The notes: a model not told the origin generated them from the letters alone. Counted from the first letter of the stretch, positions 1-10,688 are shown. The stretch is 64,000 bases of DNA from Rheinheimera sp. 4Y26 (GCF_025245835.1 NZ_JAOBWS010000001.1:744001-808000); one strand, 5' to 3'. Translations and numbers: made by a program.

Positions 1-1596
1 CAGCAGTTTCCGATAGGTGCAGTAAGGCAAAACGTGTTGCAGGTGATTGAACTGGCCAACACCGCAGGCACAGATCTGGTGGTATTTCCTGAACTGACAC
101 TCACCGGTTATCCACCGGAAGACTTGTTATTCCGTGATGACTTATTCACTCTGGTGGAAACAGGGTTACAGGACATTCAGGCGGCAGCATACCCAGGTGT
201 ATTGGTGGTGGGGCATCCATGGCGTCAGGATGGCCTGTTATACAATGCTGCTTCTGTCATTCAAAACGGCAAGCTGATTGGCCGCTATTTTAAGCAGGAA
301 CTGCCAAACTACGGTGTGTTTGACGAAAAACGTTATTTTACACCAGGCAATGCCGAAGATATCTGCACTTTTACCATTAAAAATCAAACCTTTGCTGTGC
401 TGATTTGTGAAGACGTCTGGCATGGCCATCCGGCAGCCGCCGCTAAAGCCGCAGGCGCGGACTGGGCTTTGGTGCTCAATGCGTCCCCTTATGAAACCGG
501 CAAAATCGCCCAGCGCCAGCATCTGCTCTCCACACTGGCAGAACGTTTACATCTGGGTTTTGTTTATGTCAATCAGGCACAAGGCCAGGATGAGCTGGTG
601 TTTGACGGCAGCTCAATGCTGGTCAACCCGGATGGCAAACTGGCACTGCAGGCGCCGGCCTTTGAACGCGATATTTACCGGGCAGAACTGCACAAAAATT
701 CTGCCCATGTTTTTGCCAGTCACCAGCTGGTGCAGCCGTCACCTTTGTCCTTTGAAGCTGAGGTGTATCAGGCCTTAGTGATGGCCACCCGCGATTATAT
801 TCAGCAAAACGGTTTTCCGGGCGCTGTACTTGGCCTGTCCGGCGGTATTGATTCGGCCTTAACCCTGGCTATTGCTGTGGATGCCATCGGCGCCGACAAA
901 GTGCAGGCACTGATGTTGCCGTTCCGCTATACCTCGTCGATGAGTGTGGAAGACGCCACAGCCCAGGCCAACACCATGGGCGTAAAGTTTGACATAGTGT
1001 CGATTGAGCCTATGTACGACAGTTATATGCAGCAACTCACCCCACTTTTTGCCGGTAAAGGCGTGGATACCACAGAAGAAAACCTGCAAGCGCGTTTGCG
1101 CGGTGTGCTGCTGATGGCAATGTCGAATAAAACCGGCAAAATGCTGTTAACCACGGGCAATAAAAGCGAAGTGGCTGTGGGTTATTGCACCTTGTACGGT
1201 GATATGTGTGGTGGTTTTGCCGTCATTAAAGACGTGCCAAAAACCCTGGTGTTCCGTTTGGCGGCATATCGCAACAGCATATCGCCAGTGATCCCACAGC
1301 GGGTGATCGACAGACCCCCTTCAGCTGAGCTGGCACCTGGCCAGACCGATCAGGACAATCTGCCGCCTTATGATGAGCTGGACGCTATTATTGAGGCCTA
1401 TCTGGAGCAGGATAAATCGCTGTTGGAGATAACGGCGATGGGCTATGCTGAAGCAACAGTCAAACGTGTACTGAACCTGATTGATTTAAATGAATATAAA
1501 AGACGTCAGTCGGCGGTGGGGCCAAAAATCACCAGCCGGAACTTTGGTAAAGACAGACGCTATCCGATCACTTCGGCCATGCGCAAACAGCGGTAG
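1..1596 (+). CDS. nadE: Glutamine-dependent NAD+ synthetase, 5' end outside window
   Basis: This enzyme makes NAD+ from deamido-NAD+, ATP and glutamine, the last step of NAD synthesis in the cytoplasm. The frame is open from base 1 and matches the family before the first available start (GTG at 34), so the gene is cut by the left edge and only a few N-terminal residues are missing. The N-terminal half is a nitrilase-fold glutaminase, with FPELTLTGYPPED carrying the catalytic Glu and LICEDVWHG carrying the catalytic Cys. The C-terminal half is the synthetase, with the PP-loop LSGGIDSALTLA and the TTGNKSEVAVGY segment. glnB follows after 9 bp, a common pairing in related gammaproteobacteria. 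Confidence 0.97.
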   Translation, partial: QQFPIGAVRQNVLQVIELANTAGTDLVVFPELTLTGYPPEDLLFRDDLFTLVETGLQDIQAAAYPGVLVVGHPWRQDGLLYNAASVIQNGKLIGRYFKQELPNYGVFDEKRYFTPGNAEDICTFTIKNQTFAVLICEDVWHGHPAAAAKAAGADWALVLNASPYETGKIAQRQHLLSTLAERLHLGFVYVNQAQGQDELVFDGSSMLVNPDGKLALQAPAFERDIYRAELHKNSAHVFASHQLVQPSPLSFEAEVYQALVMATRDYIQQNGFPGAVLGLSGGIDSALTLAIAVDAIGADKVQALMLPFRYTSSMSVEDATAQANTMGVKFDIVSIEPMYDSYMQQLTPLFAGKGVDTTEENLQARLRGVLLMAMSNKTGKMLLTTGNKSEVAVGYCTLYGDMCGGFAVIKDVPKTLVFRLAAYRNSISPVIPQRVIDRPPSAELAPGQTDQDNLPPYDELDAIIEAYLEQDKSLLEITAMGYAEATVKRVLNLIDLNEYKRRQSAVGPKITSRNFGKDRRYPITSAMRKQR

Positions 1597-1944
<348 letters not shown>

Positions 1945-1948
1945 TCTG

Positions 1949-3247
1949 GTGTCAGAGATAGTCTCTGCCTCGCAGGCTTTAGTGCCTGAACCCCACAAAG
2001 CACCGGACTCTGAGCTGGTGCTTTGTCGTTATTGTGATTTATTACAACAACTTCCGCCGTTACAGGACGGTGAAGAAGCCTCCTGCCAGCGCTGTGGTCA
2101 TGAACTGGACGCCAGACAACGCGAGTCGGCGCTGCGCCCCATTTTGTATGCGCTGAGCGCGCTCTTTATGTTGCTGCTGACCAATCTGTTTCCTTTTGTC
2201 GGTATGGATGCGGCCGGCAGCCACAGGGATATGAACTTTCTTGATACCTCGGCCGTGTTGCTGGATGAAGACCATCCCTGGCTGGCGGTGCTGGTGTGGT
2301 TATTTATCCAGGCCATTCCCTGTTTTTGTATGCTGGCCATTATCTACCTGAAACTGGGGATGTATATCCGCTTGCCAGCACTGGTCCAAATGGCGCGGCT
2401 TTTATACATGCTTAAACCCTGGAGCATGGTGGATATTTTCCTGATGGGGCTGATAGTCAGCTTTGTGAAGTTACTGAGCCACTTTGATATTTCATTGGGC
2501 ATGAGTTTCTGGGCTTTTTGTTTATTTTGTTTATTACATTTACGCACCTTCCAGGTGGTAGACCGGCACGAGCTGTGGTCGCGTATTGCACCGGCACCGC
2601 AGCCTGTTGCCGGCAAAGTAGCGGGGCAAACCGGTTTAAGCCAGCAGCTGAAAGTCTGCAGTTGTTGTACTGCCTTAGTGCCGTTTGACGAACCACGCTG
2701 CTCACGTTGCGGCACCAAAGTACGTCAGCGTATTCCCGACAGCATTCAGCGCACGCTGGCGCTTTTGGTCACCGCAACCATTTTGTATATACCAGCCAAC
2801 TTTTTGCCGATGATGGAAACTGTGTCGTTAGGGGAAAGTATTCACTCCACTATTATCAGCGGCATCATTCTGATGTGGCAGGACGAGGCTTATCCTGTGG
2901 CTATTGTGGTGCTGTTGGCCAGTGTGGTGATCCCTATTTTAAAAATCGCCGTGATGTTCTGGTTGTGTTACCTCACCACTTTGCCACTGAGTGAACGCAG
3001 TCAGCATGGTACCTGGATTTATCCGGTGGTGGACTGGATTGGCCGCTGGTCGATGGTAGACGTGCTGGTGGTGGCCATTTTGGCTGCTTTGGTGCGGTTT
3101 GATGCTTTGGTTGGGGTGTACCCCGGCATGGGCACTTTTGTATTTGCCTGTGTGGTGATTATTACCATGCTGGCAGCAATGAGTTTTGATCCAAGATTAT
3201 TATGGGACCCAAGTCCGTCCGAACAAATGGAGACAGAGCGTGACTGA
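1949..3247 (+). CDS. pqiA: PqiA-family inner-membrane protein
   Basis: This is an integral membrane partner of an MCE (PqiB) lipid-transport tunnel between inner and outer membrane. The 432-residue protein has two similar halves, each starting with a zinc-ribbon-like pair of CxxC motifs (LCRYC and CQRC near residues 26-49; CSCC and CSRC near 237-256), followed by about four membrane helices. This two-domain architecture is the usual one for PqiA. It starts with GTG four bases after the glnB stop, and its end overlaps pqiB by 8 bp, as expected for a pqiABC operon. The LetA/YebS paralogue is less likely because a PqiC-type lipoprotein closes the operon. Confidence 0.92.
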   Translation: MSEIVSASQALVPEPHKAPDSELVLCRYCDLLQQLPPLQDGEEASCQRCGHELDARQRESALRPILYALSALFMLLLTNLFPFVGMDAAGSHRDMNFLDTSAVLLDEDHPWLAVLVWLFIQAIPCFCMLAIIYLKLGMYIRLPALVQMARLLYMLKPWSMVDIFLMGLIVSFVKLLSHFDISLGMSFWAFCLFCLLHLRTFQVVDRHELWSRIAPAPQPVAGKVAGQTGLSQQLKVCSCCTALVPFDEPRCSRCGTKVRQRIPDSIQRTLALLVTATILYIPANFLPMMETVSLGESIHSTIISGIILMWQDEAYPVAIVVLLASVVIPILKIAVMFWLCYLTTLPLSERSQHGTWIYPVVDWIGRWSMVDVLVVAILAALVRFDALVGVYPGMGTFVFACVVIITMLAAMSFDPRLLWDPSPSEQMETERD

Positions 3248-5093
3248 ACAGCAAGGGCATTCTTCGAAAGACAGAGGCCATGGAGCAAAAGATCACCCAC
3301 AGACCGCCGGCAAAAGCGCCCCGGCTCATGCGTCAGTGCAGGCCAGAGTGCGTAAAATCACCCAGTGGTCGCCGATCTGGATAGTGCCGGTGGTGGCAGT
3401 GCTGATTGGCGGCTGGATGCTGTATCACACTTACAAAAATCAGGGCGCCACTTTAACTTTGCTGTCCAGTACAGCTGAAGGGTTAGTGCCGGGTAAAACC
3501 GCCATTAAAAGCCGCAGTGTGGATGTGGGCAAAGTGGTGTCGGTCGAGCTGTCGCAGGACTTAAAACAAGTGGTAATTAAAGCACGGATGAATCCCGGCA
3601 CTGATGTGCTGCTCAACGACGAATCTCAGCTCTGGGTGGTGAAACCCAGTGTTGGCCGTGGTGGTATTACCGGTTTAAACACTTTGTTATCAGGTGCTTA
3701 TATTGAGCTTCAGCCAGGTAAAGGCGCCAGCAACAAGTTTAACTTTGAACTGCTGGAAAGCCCGCCAATAGCGCCGCCTGATGCACCAGGGGTGCGGGTG
3801 TTTTTAACCAGTGGTGATGCCACTTCGTTGTCGGTGGGGGACCCTGTGCTGTACCGCGGTTATGATGTGGGCACAGTGGAGCTGGGTGAATTTGACGCCA
3901 AAGCCCGCTCTATGCGCTATCAGCTGTTTATCCGTGCGCCTTATGATGCGCTGGTGACTGAAAACGTGCGCTTCTGGCAGGCCAGTGGCATGGCGCTGGA
4001 TATGTCGGCTGAAGGGGTTCGGATAGAAATGGGGTCTGTCGCTACTTTGTTAAGTGGTGGTGTGACTTTTGATGTGCTGGATGGCTGGCCCAAAGGTGAA
4101 CAAGCAGAGAACAACAGTGAGTTTCAGCTGTTTCAGAACAAAAAAAGCATTCAGGACGGTTTATATAACGAATATCTGGAATATCTGCTGTTTTTTGACG
4201 AATCGGTGCGGGGTTTAACGTCCGGCGCGCCGGTAGAATACCGCGGTGTACGTATTGGGACTGTAATGACAGTGCCGTACTTTTTTAATATGAAAAAGCC
4301 GCTGCAAATCGCCTTTAACAGAGGTATTCCGGTGTTGATTCGGGTGGAATCAGGGCGCTTGTATGACAATTTAACCCTGCCGGAATTGCAACGTGAACTC
4401 GACACTGCAATGCAAAAGGGCCTGAGAGCTGTGTTAAAAACCGGCAACCTGTTAACCGGTGGTTTGTATGTGGATTTAAATATTGTGGAGGGTGCTGCTG
4501 ACAACACAGCCGCAACCCAAGGCAGTGCTTCGTTGCAGAACACAGCAACCGGCAAAGTACATGAACTGGCAGGCGCCGATGCTGATGCCGGAGCCAACAC
4601 CCACAGTGGTGTTGTGGCAGCAGCCTTGCCTGCGCCCGTACTGGATGAATTTGCTGGTTACCGTCTAATGCCAACAGCACGCAGTGGCCTTGGCCATATT
4701 GAACAAAAAGTGTTGCAGGCGCTGGATAAAATCAACAACTTACCTGTAGAGCAAGTGCTGGCCGACAGCTCAGCCACCCTCAATGAAACCAGGGCGTTGA
4801 TGCAGCAAAGCCAGCAACTGGTGCAAAGCCTGGACACACTGCTTGGCAAAGACAGCACACAACAACTGCCGGCTGAGCTTAAAAATACCCTTGAGCAATT
4901 ACAACAAACGTTGCAGGGTGTAAGCCCTGGCTCACCTGTGTATGAGCGGCTGAACAGTAATTTGCAGGCAATGGATAAAGTGCTGCGTGATTTACAGCCT
5001 GTGGTACAAACGATGAATCAACAAAGTAATGCACTGGTGATCAGCGCAGATCCGGCGTCGGATCCGGAGCCGGAGCAGGGAGTTCAGCCATGA
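3240..5093 (+). CDS. pqiB: PqiB-type MCE-domain protein
   Basis: This is a periplasm-spanning MCE protein thought to move lipids between the inner and outer membranes. I chose the GTG at 3240 (reading VTEQQGHSS) because GGAG lies seven bases upstream and the overlap with pqiA is then 8 bp; an upstream ATG at 3186 would add 18 residues. The N-terminus is polar, with one membrane helix (WIVPVVAVLIGGWMLY) near residues 45-60. Three MCE domains follow, starting near GATLTLLSSTAEGL, GVRVFLTSGDATSL and YLLFFDESVRGL, and the C-terminal 150 residues are helical and Gln-rich. The count of three domains fits PqiB and not the seven-domain YebT/LetB. Confidence 0.93.
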   Translation: MTEQQGHSSKDRGHGAKDHPQTAGKSAPAHASVQARVRKITQWSPIWIVPVVAVLIGGWMLYHTYKNQGATLTLLSSTAEGLVPGKTAIKSRSVDVGKVVSVELSQDLKQVVIKARMNPGTDVLLNDESQLWVVKPSVGRGGITGLNTLLSGAYIELQPGKGASNKFNFELLESPPIAPPDAPGVRVFLTSGDATSLSVGDPVLYRGYDVGTVELGEFDAKARSMRYQLFIRAPYDALVTENVRFWQASGMALDMSAEGVRIEMGSVATLLSGGVTFDVLDGWPKGEQAENNSEFQLFQNKKSIQDGLYNEYLEYLLFFDESVRGLTSGAPVEYRGVRIGTVMTVPYFFNMKKPLQIAFNRGIPVLIRVESGRLYDNLTLPELQRELDTAMQKGLRAVLKTGNLLTGGLYVDLNIVEGAADNTAATQGSASLQNTATGKVHELAGADADAGANTHSGVVAAALPAPVLDEFAGYRLMPTARSGLGHIEQKVLQALDKINNLPVEQVLADSSATLNETRALMQQSQQLVQSLDTLLGKDSTQQLPAELKNTLEQLQQTLQGVSPGSPVYERLNSNLQAMDKVLRDLQPVVQTMNQQSNALVISADPASDPEPEQGVQP

Positions 5094-5707
5094 TCAAATT
5101 TCAGTCTCAAAGGGCCGCTGCTGTGATGCTGCTTGGTTTATTAGCAGGGTGCAGCTCAGCTGTCACTATTAACTATTTTCAGTTGCCACAACCTGCCATC
5201 AGCACCAGCAGCCCTGCTGTCGATGCGCCCGTGCTGGTGGTGGAGCCTGTGATGGTGGCGAATTATCTCAATAGTAATGCGCTGATTTTACAAACCTCAG
5301 AAGTGCAGCTGGTGAAAACCCAACAGCAACAATGGGCGGAAGCTTTAGATCAGCAGCTGAACCGTATTCTGCTGCGTACTTTAGCAGCTGAATTGCCGGG
5401 TTATCGGGTAACAGAGCGGCCTGTGGCTGGCGCACAACGATTATTGGTGCAGGTGGAGCAGTTTCATGGCTCTGAACAAGGCACTGTGTTGCTCAGTGGT
5501 CGATTTAGCCTGATGCCGGCACAGGGGAAAACCTTGCCAGGCGGCCAAAGCGGTATTGTGCAGCAACAATTCCAGCTGCAAATGCCACAAGCCGATGATG
5601 GTTATCCGGCCTTAGTCGCAGCTTTGGGTGAGTTGTGGCAACGTCAGGGCAAAGATATAGCGCAGCTGCTAAAACCAGATACCGCCAAAATTCAAGCGGC
5701 TGAATAA
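5090..5707 (+). CDS. pqiC: PqiC-type outer-membrane lipoprotein
   Basis: This 205-residue lipoprotein of the ABC-type transport auxiliary (former DUF330, YmbA/PqiC) family is thought to dock the PqiB tunnel to the outer membrane. A signal peptide of about 20 residues ends in the lipobox LLAGC. The body has the family's VNYFQL-like start (INYFQLPQP) and an LLRTLAAELPGY segment. The ATG overlaps the pqiB stop (ATGA), so the two are translationally coupled. A strong bidirectional terminator follows. Confidence 0.9.
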   Translation: MIKFQSQRAAAVMLLGLLAGCSSAVTINYFQLPQPAISTSSPAVDAPVLVVEPVMVANYLNSNALILQTSEVQLVKTQQQQWAEALDQQLNRILLRTLAAELPGYRVTERPVAGAQRLLVQVEQFHGSEQGTVLLSGRFSLMPAQGKTLPGGQSGIVQQQFQLQMPQADDGYPALVAALGELWQRQGKDIAQLLKPDTAKIQAAE

Positions 5708-5754
5708 ATGCAAATAACGCCAAAGACCGCCAATAAACCAGGCATAAAAACAAC

Positions 5755-5784
5755 AAAGCCAGTGTGAACAACACTGGCTTTTTT
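5755..5784. terminator. Bidirectional rho-independent terminator after pqiC and anmK
   Basis: A 10-bp perfect stem (AAGCCAGTGT / ACACTGGCTT) with a 5-nt loop is followed by a T-run on the plus strand, and there is an A-rich flank on the other side. It sits between convergent pqiC and anmK. Confidence 0.85.
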
Positions 5785-5804
5785 ACGTTAAATATCAACG
5801 ACAC

Positions 5805-6908
5805 CTAATAAGGCAAAAATTCCTGCCCTAGTACCAAAGCCTGACGCGCACCTGTTACCGCCGGCACATTACCCGGAATACGCAAATCATAAGCCAGCGC
5901 CAGCCAGGCAAAGGCCATAGCTTCGACATAATCGGCGTCAACACCCAGCTCTGCTGTGGTGCTGATACGGCACTGTGGCAATAACAGCTGTAAATCGGCA
6001 AGCAGTTGGTTATTTTTGGCGCCACCACCACAGACAAATACTTCAGACACTGCATATTTGCTGATGGCAAGTGCCATGGTGCCGGCGCTGAATTGACACA
6101 GGGTGCGTTGTACGTCGGCCGGATGATAGTTGCGGCCCGCCAGATGTGTTTGCAGCCAGCCGAGCTGAAAATATTCCCGCCCTGTGCTTTTAGGGCCGGT
6201 CTGCGCAAAATAAGGATCGGAAAACAACAACGCCAGCAGTTCAGGCTGTAACTGACCGCTGGCGGCATAAGCGCCATCAGCGTCATAAGCTTTGCCCTGC
6301 TGCAGCTCAATCCAGTTGTCCAGCAAACAGTTACCAGGGCCGGTGTCAAAACCCAGCAGCTGTTGATGCGGCAGCAGCAGCGTGATATTGGCAATACCAC
6401 CAATATTTAAGATACAACGGCCTTTGCTGCTATCGGCAAAAATAGCCTGATGAAAAGCCGGCACCAAAGGTGCGCCCTGACCACCAAAAGCAATATCTTT
6501 ACGCCGGAAATCGCCAATCACCCGGATGCCGGTCAGCATGGCCAGCCGGTGCATATCACCAATCTGATAACTAAAAGGCTGACGGCCACTGGGCCTGTGT
6601 CTGATGGTCTGGCCATGACAGCCAATGGCCTGAATTTGCTCTGGCTGATGGCCGCTTTTTTTTAATAAAGTTGCTACTGCGCTGGCATAAACATCAGCAA
6701 GATCGGCCTCTAATAAACCGAGGCGTTCTATTTCGTTGTCACCTGGCTGACTAATGGCAGCAAGTTCGGCGCGAAGCGCAGCGGGGTAGGGCAGTAGTGC
6801 AGTGGCCAGCAGTTTTGGGCAGTCGCCGGCAAAATCAACCAGCACTACATCAACACCATCCAGGCTGGTGCCTGACATGATGCCGATATAAAGCTGGTCG
6901 CTGTTCAT
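5805..6908 (-). CDS. anmK: Anhydro-N-acetylmuramic acid kinase
   Basis: This cytoplasmic murein-recycling kinase converts 1,6-anhydro-MurNAc and ATP to MurNAc-6-phosphate. At 367 residues it has the usual length. The N-terminal IGIMSGTSLDGVDVVLVDF is diagnostic, followed by AIGCHGQTIRHRP, the GDFRRKDIAFGGQGAPLVPAFH block and a late FVCGGGAKN phosphate-binding loop. It lies 15 bp downstream of an M23 peptidase on the same strand, a pairing that fits cell-wall turnover. The start has no clear Shine-Dalgarno sequence, so coupling to the upstream gene is likely. Confidence 0.95.
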   Translation of the reverse strand: MNSDQLYIGIMSGTSLDGVDVVLVDFAGDCPKLLATALLPYPAALRAELAAISQPGDNEIERLGLLEADLADVYASAVATLLKKSGHQPEQIQAIGCHGQTIRHRPSGRQPFSYQIGDMHRLAMLTGIRVIGDFRRKDIAFGGQGAPLVPAFHQAIFADSSKGRCILNIGGIANITLLLPHQQLLGFDTGPGNCLLDNWIELQQGKAYDADGAYAASGQLQPELLALLFSDPYFAQTGPKSTGREYFQLGWLQTHLAGRNYHPADVQRTLCQFSAGTMALAISKYAVSEVFVCGGGAKNNQLLADLQLLLPQCRISTTAELGVDADYVEAMAFAWLALAYDLRIPGNVPAVTGARQALVLGQEFLPY

Positions 6909-6923
6909 TCGGATGGGAAAAAA

Positions 6924-8228
6924 TTAGTTATTGGCAGCCAGAACCACACGTTCATGCGATTTTAACTGAGCAATCAATTGTTTAGCGTTGTTGGCAAACT
7001 TCACGCGGGCCACACCCTGCAAAGGTTCGGCTTGCGGCAGCTTCACAGTACGAGGGTTACGGTGCACACCACCGACCACAAATTCATAATGTAAATGTGC
7101 GCCTGTGACACGACCGGTAGCCCCTAAACGACCGATGACGTCACCTTGTTTGACTTTTTCGCCACGTTTCACATCACGTTTGGATAAATGCAGGTATTTG
7201 GTCTGAATATTGTTGGCGTGTTGAATAACCACATAGTTACCGTTTGCGCCTTTCATGCCGGATTCAATCACTTTACCGTCACCGGCTGCCATAATGGGTG
7301 TACCCATTGGAGCTACATAGTCAACACCATTGTGCGCTTTGATTTTACCTAACACTGGATGTAAACGGCGGGGATTAAAGTTAGAGCTGACATAACGGAA
7401 GTTCACAGGGGCGCGTAAAAACGCCTGTCGCATGCCGCCGCCGTCTGCTTTGTAGTAGTTACCGTCGGTGTGGCGAACCGCCTGATAGACCTGGCCCTGG
7501 TTCGTGAATTGAGCCGCCAGAATAGCGCCATTACCAATATATTGGCCTTCAGCATAGTTGCGTTCAAACATCACGCTGAAAGTGTCACCTGAATGAATAT
7601 CTAAGGCGAAGTCGATGTCGTAACCAAAAACGTTTGCTAAATCAAGGATTTGCGCTTCAGTTAAACCAGCTTTCATCGCCGAACCCCAGAAGCTGCCGCT
7701 GATCACACCGGCTACAACTTCGGTGCGCACTTCAATTTCTTTTTGCAGTTGTTTGGCGGTAAAAGCACCTTGCGCAGTACGCTGCACTACTAAAGTTTTT
7801 AAATTACTGATGGTATAACGTAATTCTTGCAGGCTGCCATCGCTTGCTAAGCCAAATTCCAGTTGTTCACCAGGGAATAGACGGGTCAGGGTTTTGGCAT
7901 CTTTGCCACTATCAAGAATGGCCTGCATGGTGGCTGCGTCAATGTTCGCTTTGCGGAACACTGCACCTAATACATCACCCTTTTTTACTTCAACAGAAAC
8001 CCACTCTAACGAGTTGTCTTCCTGCGGCAGGGTAGTGGCCTGAGTTTGTGGTAAGGAATCTGTCACAACTGGCACGGCCAAACTATAACGTTTGCCAATC
8101 TCCAGACTGCTCTTTTCTGAGTCTTTTGACGCTTCGGCAGGATCTGAAGGGATCAGCAGCAGTACAGACAAAAAGGTCGCTAAACCAGCGATTATAAACC
8201 GATGTTTTGTGGGCAAAGATGAAAACAT
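6924..8228 (-). CDS. Murein DD-endopeptidase, M23 family (MepM-like)
   Basis: This is a periplasmic, membrane-anchored zinc peptidase that cuts peptidoglycan crosslinks. I start it at 8228 (MFSSLPTKHRF) because a hydrophobic anchor (FIIAGLATFLSVLLLI) follows at once; an in-frame start at 8303 would add 25 residues and spoil the signal. The middle holds an OapA/LysM-like region (EWVSVEVKKGDVLGAVF). The C-terminal M23 domain has both metal motifs, HNGVDY (HxxxD) and HLHYEF (HxH). It is divergent from tyrS and upstream of anmK, an order also seen in Pseudomonas. Confidence 0.9.
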   Translation of the reverse strand: MFSSLPTKHRFIIAGLATFLSVLLLIPSDPAEASKDSEKSSLEIGKRYSLAVPVVTDSLPQTQATTLPQEDNSLEWVSVEVKKGDVLGAVFRKANIDAATMQAILDSGKDAKTLTRLFPGEQLEFGLASDGSLQELRYTISNLKTLVVQRTAQGAFTAKQLQKEIEVRTEVVAGVISGSFWGSAMKAGLTEAQILDLANVFGYDIDFALDIHSGDTFSVMFERNYAEGQYIGNGAILAAQFTNQGQVYQAVRHTDGNYYKADGGGMRQAFLRAPVNFRYVSSNFNPRRLHPVLGKIKAHNGVDYVAPMGTPIMAAGDGKVIESGMKGANGNYVVIQHANNIQTKYLHLSKRDVKRGEKVKQGDVIGRLGATGRVTGAHLHYEFVVGGVHRNPRTVKLPQAEPLQGVARVKFANNAKQLIAQLKSHERVVLAANN

Positions 8229-8389
8229 GAAAGGCGCATCTCTTATTATTATGACAAGAACCACGTAAAAAATGAGCATATAACGATTTTTTGCAAGATC
8301 CAAGACTTTTGTGCGTTTAATCGCAGGGAATGTTGCAGTAGAATGCGGTTCTATAAATTCAGGCGAAAAATTATCCGAAGGAGTACCGC

Positions 8390-9592
8390 ATGACGCAGTG
8401 GCAACAAGCCCTCGCCGAGATCACGCGTGGTTGTGAAGAGGTGTTATTAGAAGAAGAACTGATTGCTAAATTAAAGGAAGGTAAACCGTTAAAAGTTAAG
8501 GCTGGTTTTGATCCAACAGCACCGGATTTGCACCTTGGGCACACAGTTTTAATCAACAAATTACGCACTTTCCAGCAGCTGGGCCATGAGGTAATTTTCC
8601 TGATTGGTGATTTTACCGGCATGATTGGTGACCCAACGGGTAAAAACGTGACCCGTAAACCGCTGACGCGCGAAGACGTATTGGCCAATGCCAAGACGTA
8701 CCAGGATCAGGTATTTAAAATTCTGGATCCGGCCAAAACCCGCATTGCCTTTAACTCCGAATGGATGGAAAAACTGGGCGCCGCCGGCATGATTAAACTG
8801 GCTGCCCGGCAAACCGTTGCGCGGATGCTGGAACGCGACGACTTTAAAAAGCGTTATGCCAATAACCAGTCTATTGCCATTCATGAATTTTTATACCCGC
8901 TGGTGCAGGGCTGGGACTCAGTAGCGCTTGAAGCCGACATCGAGATGGGCGGTACTGATCAGCGTTTTAACCTGCTGATGGGCCGTGAGCTGCAAAAAGA
9001 CGAAGGTCAGCGGCCACAAACCGTCATTATGGTGCCTTTGCTGGAAGGTCTGGACGGCGTGCAGAAAATGTCCAAATCACTGGGCAACTATATCGGCATT
9101 ACCGACAGCCCAACGGAAATGTTTGGCAAAATGATGTCGATTACCGATGACCTGATGTGGCGTTATTACGATCTGCTGAGTTTCCGTCCGCTGGAAGACA
9201 TAGCTGCGCTGAAACAACAGGCTGCTGAAGGTCGCAACCCACGGGATATTAAAATTGAGCTGGCCAAAGAAATTATTGCCCGTTTTCACGACGAAGCAGC
9301 GGCCGAAGCGGCGCACGCCGACTTTACCCAGCGTTTTTCCAAAAACGCCTTGCCGGATGATATCCCTGAACTGACCTTAACTATTGAAGCTGCTGCCATT
9401 GCGATCCCGCAGTTATTAAAAGAAGCAGGTTTAGTGGAAAGCACCTCAGAAGCGATGCGGATGATTAAACAAGGTGCAGTCAAACTGAACGGTGACACTA
9501 AAGTGGAAGATGCCAAACTGGAATTTGCCAAAGGCTCCAGCACCATTTTCCAGGTGGGTAAACGTAAGTTTGCCAAAGTGACACTGGCCTAA
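8390..9592 (+). CDS. tyrS: Tyrosyl-tRNA synthetase
   Basis: This cytoplasmic enzyme charges tRNA-Tyr. The 400-residue protein has the class I HIGH motif as HLGH at residues 48-51, KMSKS at 226-230 and a C-terminal S4 RNA-binding domain from about residue 335 ([20 protein letters not shown]). The length and the [14 protein letters not shown] segment point to the shorter TyrRZ-like bacterial class. A good ribosome site (AAGGAG, spacing 7) precedes the ATG. Confidence 0.97.
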   Translation: MTQWQQALAEITRGCEEVLLEEELIAKLKEGKPLKVKAGFDPTAPDLHLGHTVLINKLRTFQQLGHEVIFLIGDFTGMIGDPTGKNVTRKPLTREDVLANAKTYQDQVFKILDPAKTRIAFNSEWMEKLGAAGMIKLAARQTVARMLERDDFKKRYANNQSIAIHEFLYPLVQGWDSVALEADIEMGGTDQRFNLLMGRELQKDEGQRPQTVIMVPLLEGLDGVQKMSKSLGNYIGITDSPTEMFGKMMSITDDLMWRYYDLLSFRPLEDIAALKQQAAEGRNPRDIKIELAKEIIARFHDEAAAEAAHADFTQRFSKNALPDDIPELTLTIEAAAIAIPQLLKEAGLVESTSEAMRMIKQGAVKLNGDTKVEDAKLEFAKGSSTIFQVGKRKFAKVTLA

Positions 9593-9653
9593 AGTGAAAC
9601 TTGTTTAAATTCACGCAGGCATCATCCGGGTCCGGATCCTTTGTTCCTGCTGT

Positions 9654-9679
9654 AAAAAACCGCCTTTTGGCGGTTTTTT
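9654..9679 (+). terminator. Rho-independent terminator after tyrS
   Basis: The stem AAAAAACCGCC / GGCGGTTTTTT has a TTTT loop and lies about 60 bp after the tyrS stop. The stem's own A and T runs make it work in either direction. Confidence 0.85.
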
Positions 9680-9734
9680 GTCTTTTACGCGGAAAAAACC
9701 AACAATAGGCTTGCGTTTTAACCAGGCTCGATCT

Positions 9735-9761
9735 AATGTGATATCAATTTAATATCACATT
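9735..9761. promoter_or_regulatory. Perfect inverted repeat upstream of the SPFH gene (probable operator)
   Basis: Two perfect 10-base arms, AATGTGATAT at 9735-9744 and ATATCACATT at 9752-9761, are separated by seven A/T-rich bases. The right arm abuts the ribosome site (GAGGTGA) of the SPFH gene, so a bound protein would block expression. No U-tract follows, so it is not a terminator. The obvious candidate ligand is the ribbon-helix-helix protein encoded downstream, but this is inference. Confidence 0.6.
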
Positions 9762-9771
9762 GAGGTGAGTT

Positions 9772-10626
9772 ATGCATAAAGAAATGCCTGCCCGTAGTTC
9801 GTCGGGTTTTACCATGTTAGCGCTGTTATTGTTGTCACAAATTGCGTCGGTTGCTGCTTTGGTCGTGTTGCCAGGTGCACTGAAAGTACCTGCGTTGTTG
9901 TGGGTGCTGGCAAGCGCCATTTGCTGGTTTGGTTTTTATATGGTGCAGCCGAATCAGTCGGCGGTGCTGCAGCTGTTTGGCCGTTATGTCGGCACCGACT
10001 TTACCAATGGTTTGCGCTGGGCCAACCCGTTTTTCAGCAAACAAAAAGTCAGTTTGCGGGTGCGTAACTTTGAAAGCAGCAAACTGAAAGTCAACGATCA
10101 CGCCGGTAACCCGGTTGATATTGCCGCTGTGGTGGTATGGAAAGTGGTGGACAGTGCAGAAGCTGTGTTTGAAGTGGAAGATTACGAAAACTTTGTCACT
10201 ATTCAAAGTGAAGCGGCCATTCGTTATCTGGCGTCCAGTTATCCTTATGAAGCCGAGCAGAGCAGCGATATCAGCCTGCGCAGCAGTGGTGATGAAATTA
10301 CCGACTTATTACGCACTGAAATTCAGAACAGGCTGCAAAAAGCCGGTGTCACTGTGATTGAAGCCCGCATCAGCCATCTGGCTTATGCCCAGGAAATTGC
10401 CAGTGCCATGCTGCAGCGTCAGCAAGCCCGCGCTGTAGTGATGGCGCGCCAGCAAATTGTTGAAGGTGCTGTAGGTATGGTGGAAATGGCTTTAAACCGG
10501 CTGGCGGAAAAAGATGTGGTGTCTTTGGATGAAGAGCGCAAAGCGGCGATGGTCAGTAACTTGCTGGTGGTGCTTTGTGGTGACCACAGCGTGACGCCTG
10601 TAGTCAACACCGGAACTTTATATTAA
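9772..10626 (+). CDS. SPFH/Band 7 (stomatin/prohibitin-like) membrane protein
   Basis: This is a predicted inner-membrane scaffold protein of the SPFH superfamily; its cellular role is unknown. Two hydrophobic segments occupy about residues 14-55, and the SPFH domain begins at the [19 protein letters not shown] segment. The following helical region has the typical [20 protein letters not shown] heptad-rich pattern, and the 284-residue length is normal. The start ATG has GAGGTGA just upstream. A 70-residue Arc-like protein follows after 62 bp, probably co-transcribed. Confidence 0.85.
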   Translation: MHKEMPARSSSGFTMLALLLLSQIASVAALVVLPGALKVPALLWVLASAICWFGFYMVQPNQSAVLQLFGRYVGTDFTNGLRWANPFFSKQKVSLRVRNFESSKLKVNDHAGNPVDIAAVVVWKVVDSAEAVFEVEDYENFVTIQSEAAIRYLASSYPYEAEQSSDISLRSSGDEITDLLRTEIQNRLQKAGVTVIEARISHLAYAQEIASAMLQRQQARAVVMARQQIVEGAVGMVEMALNRLAEKDVVSLDEERKAAMVSNLLVVLCGDHSVTPVVNTGTLY

Positions 10627-10688
10627 AAACAACAACATCAAGCGCGTTGCCGCACTCTGGCGCGCGCTTTGTGTCATGAGGTTGACTG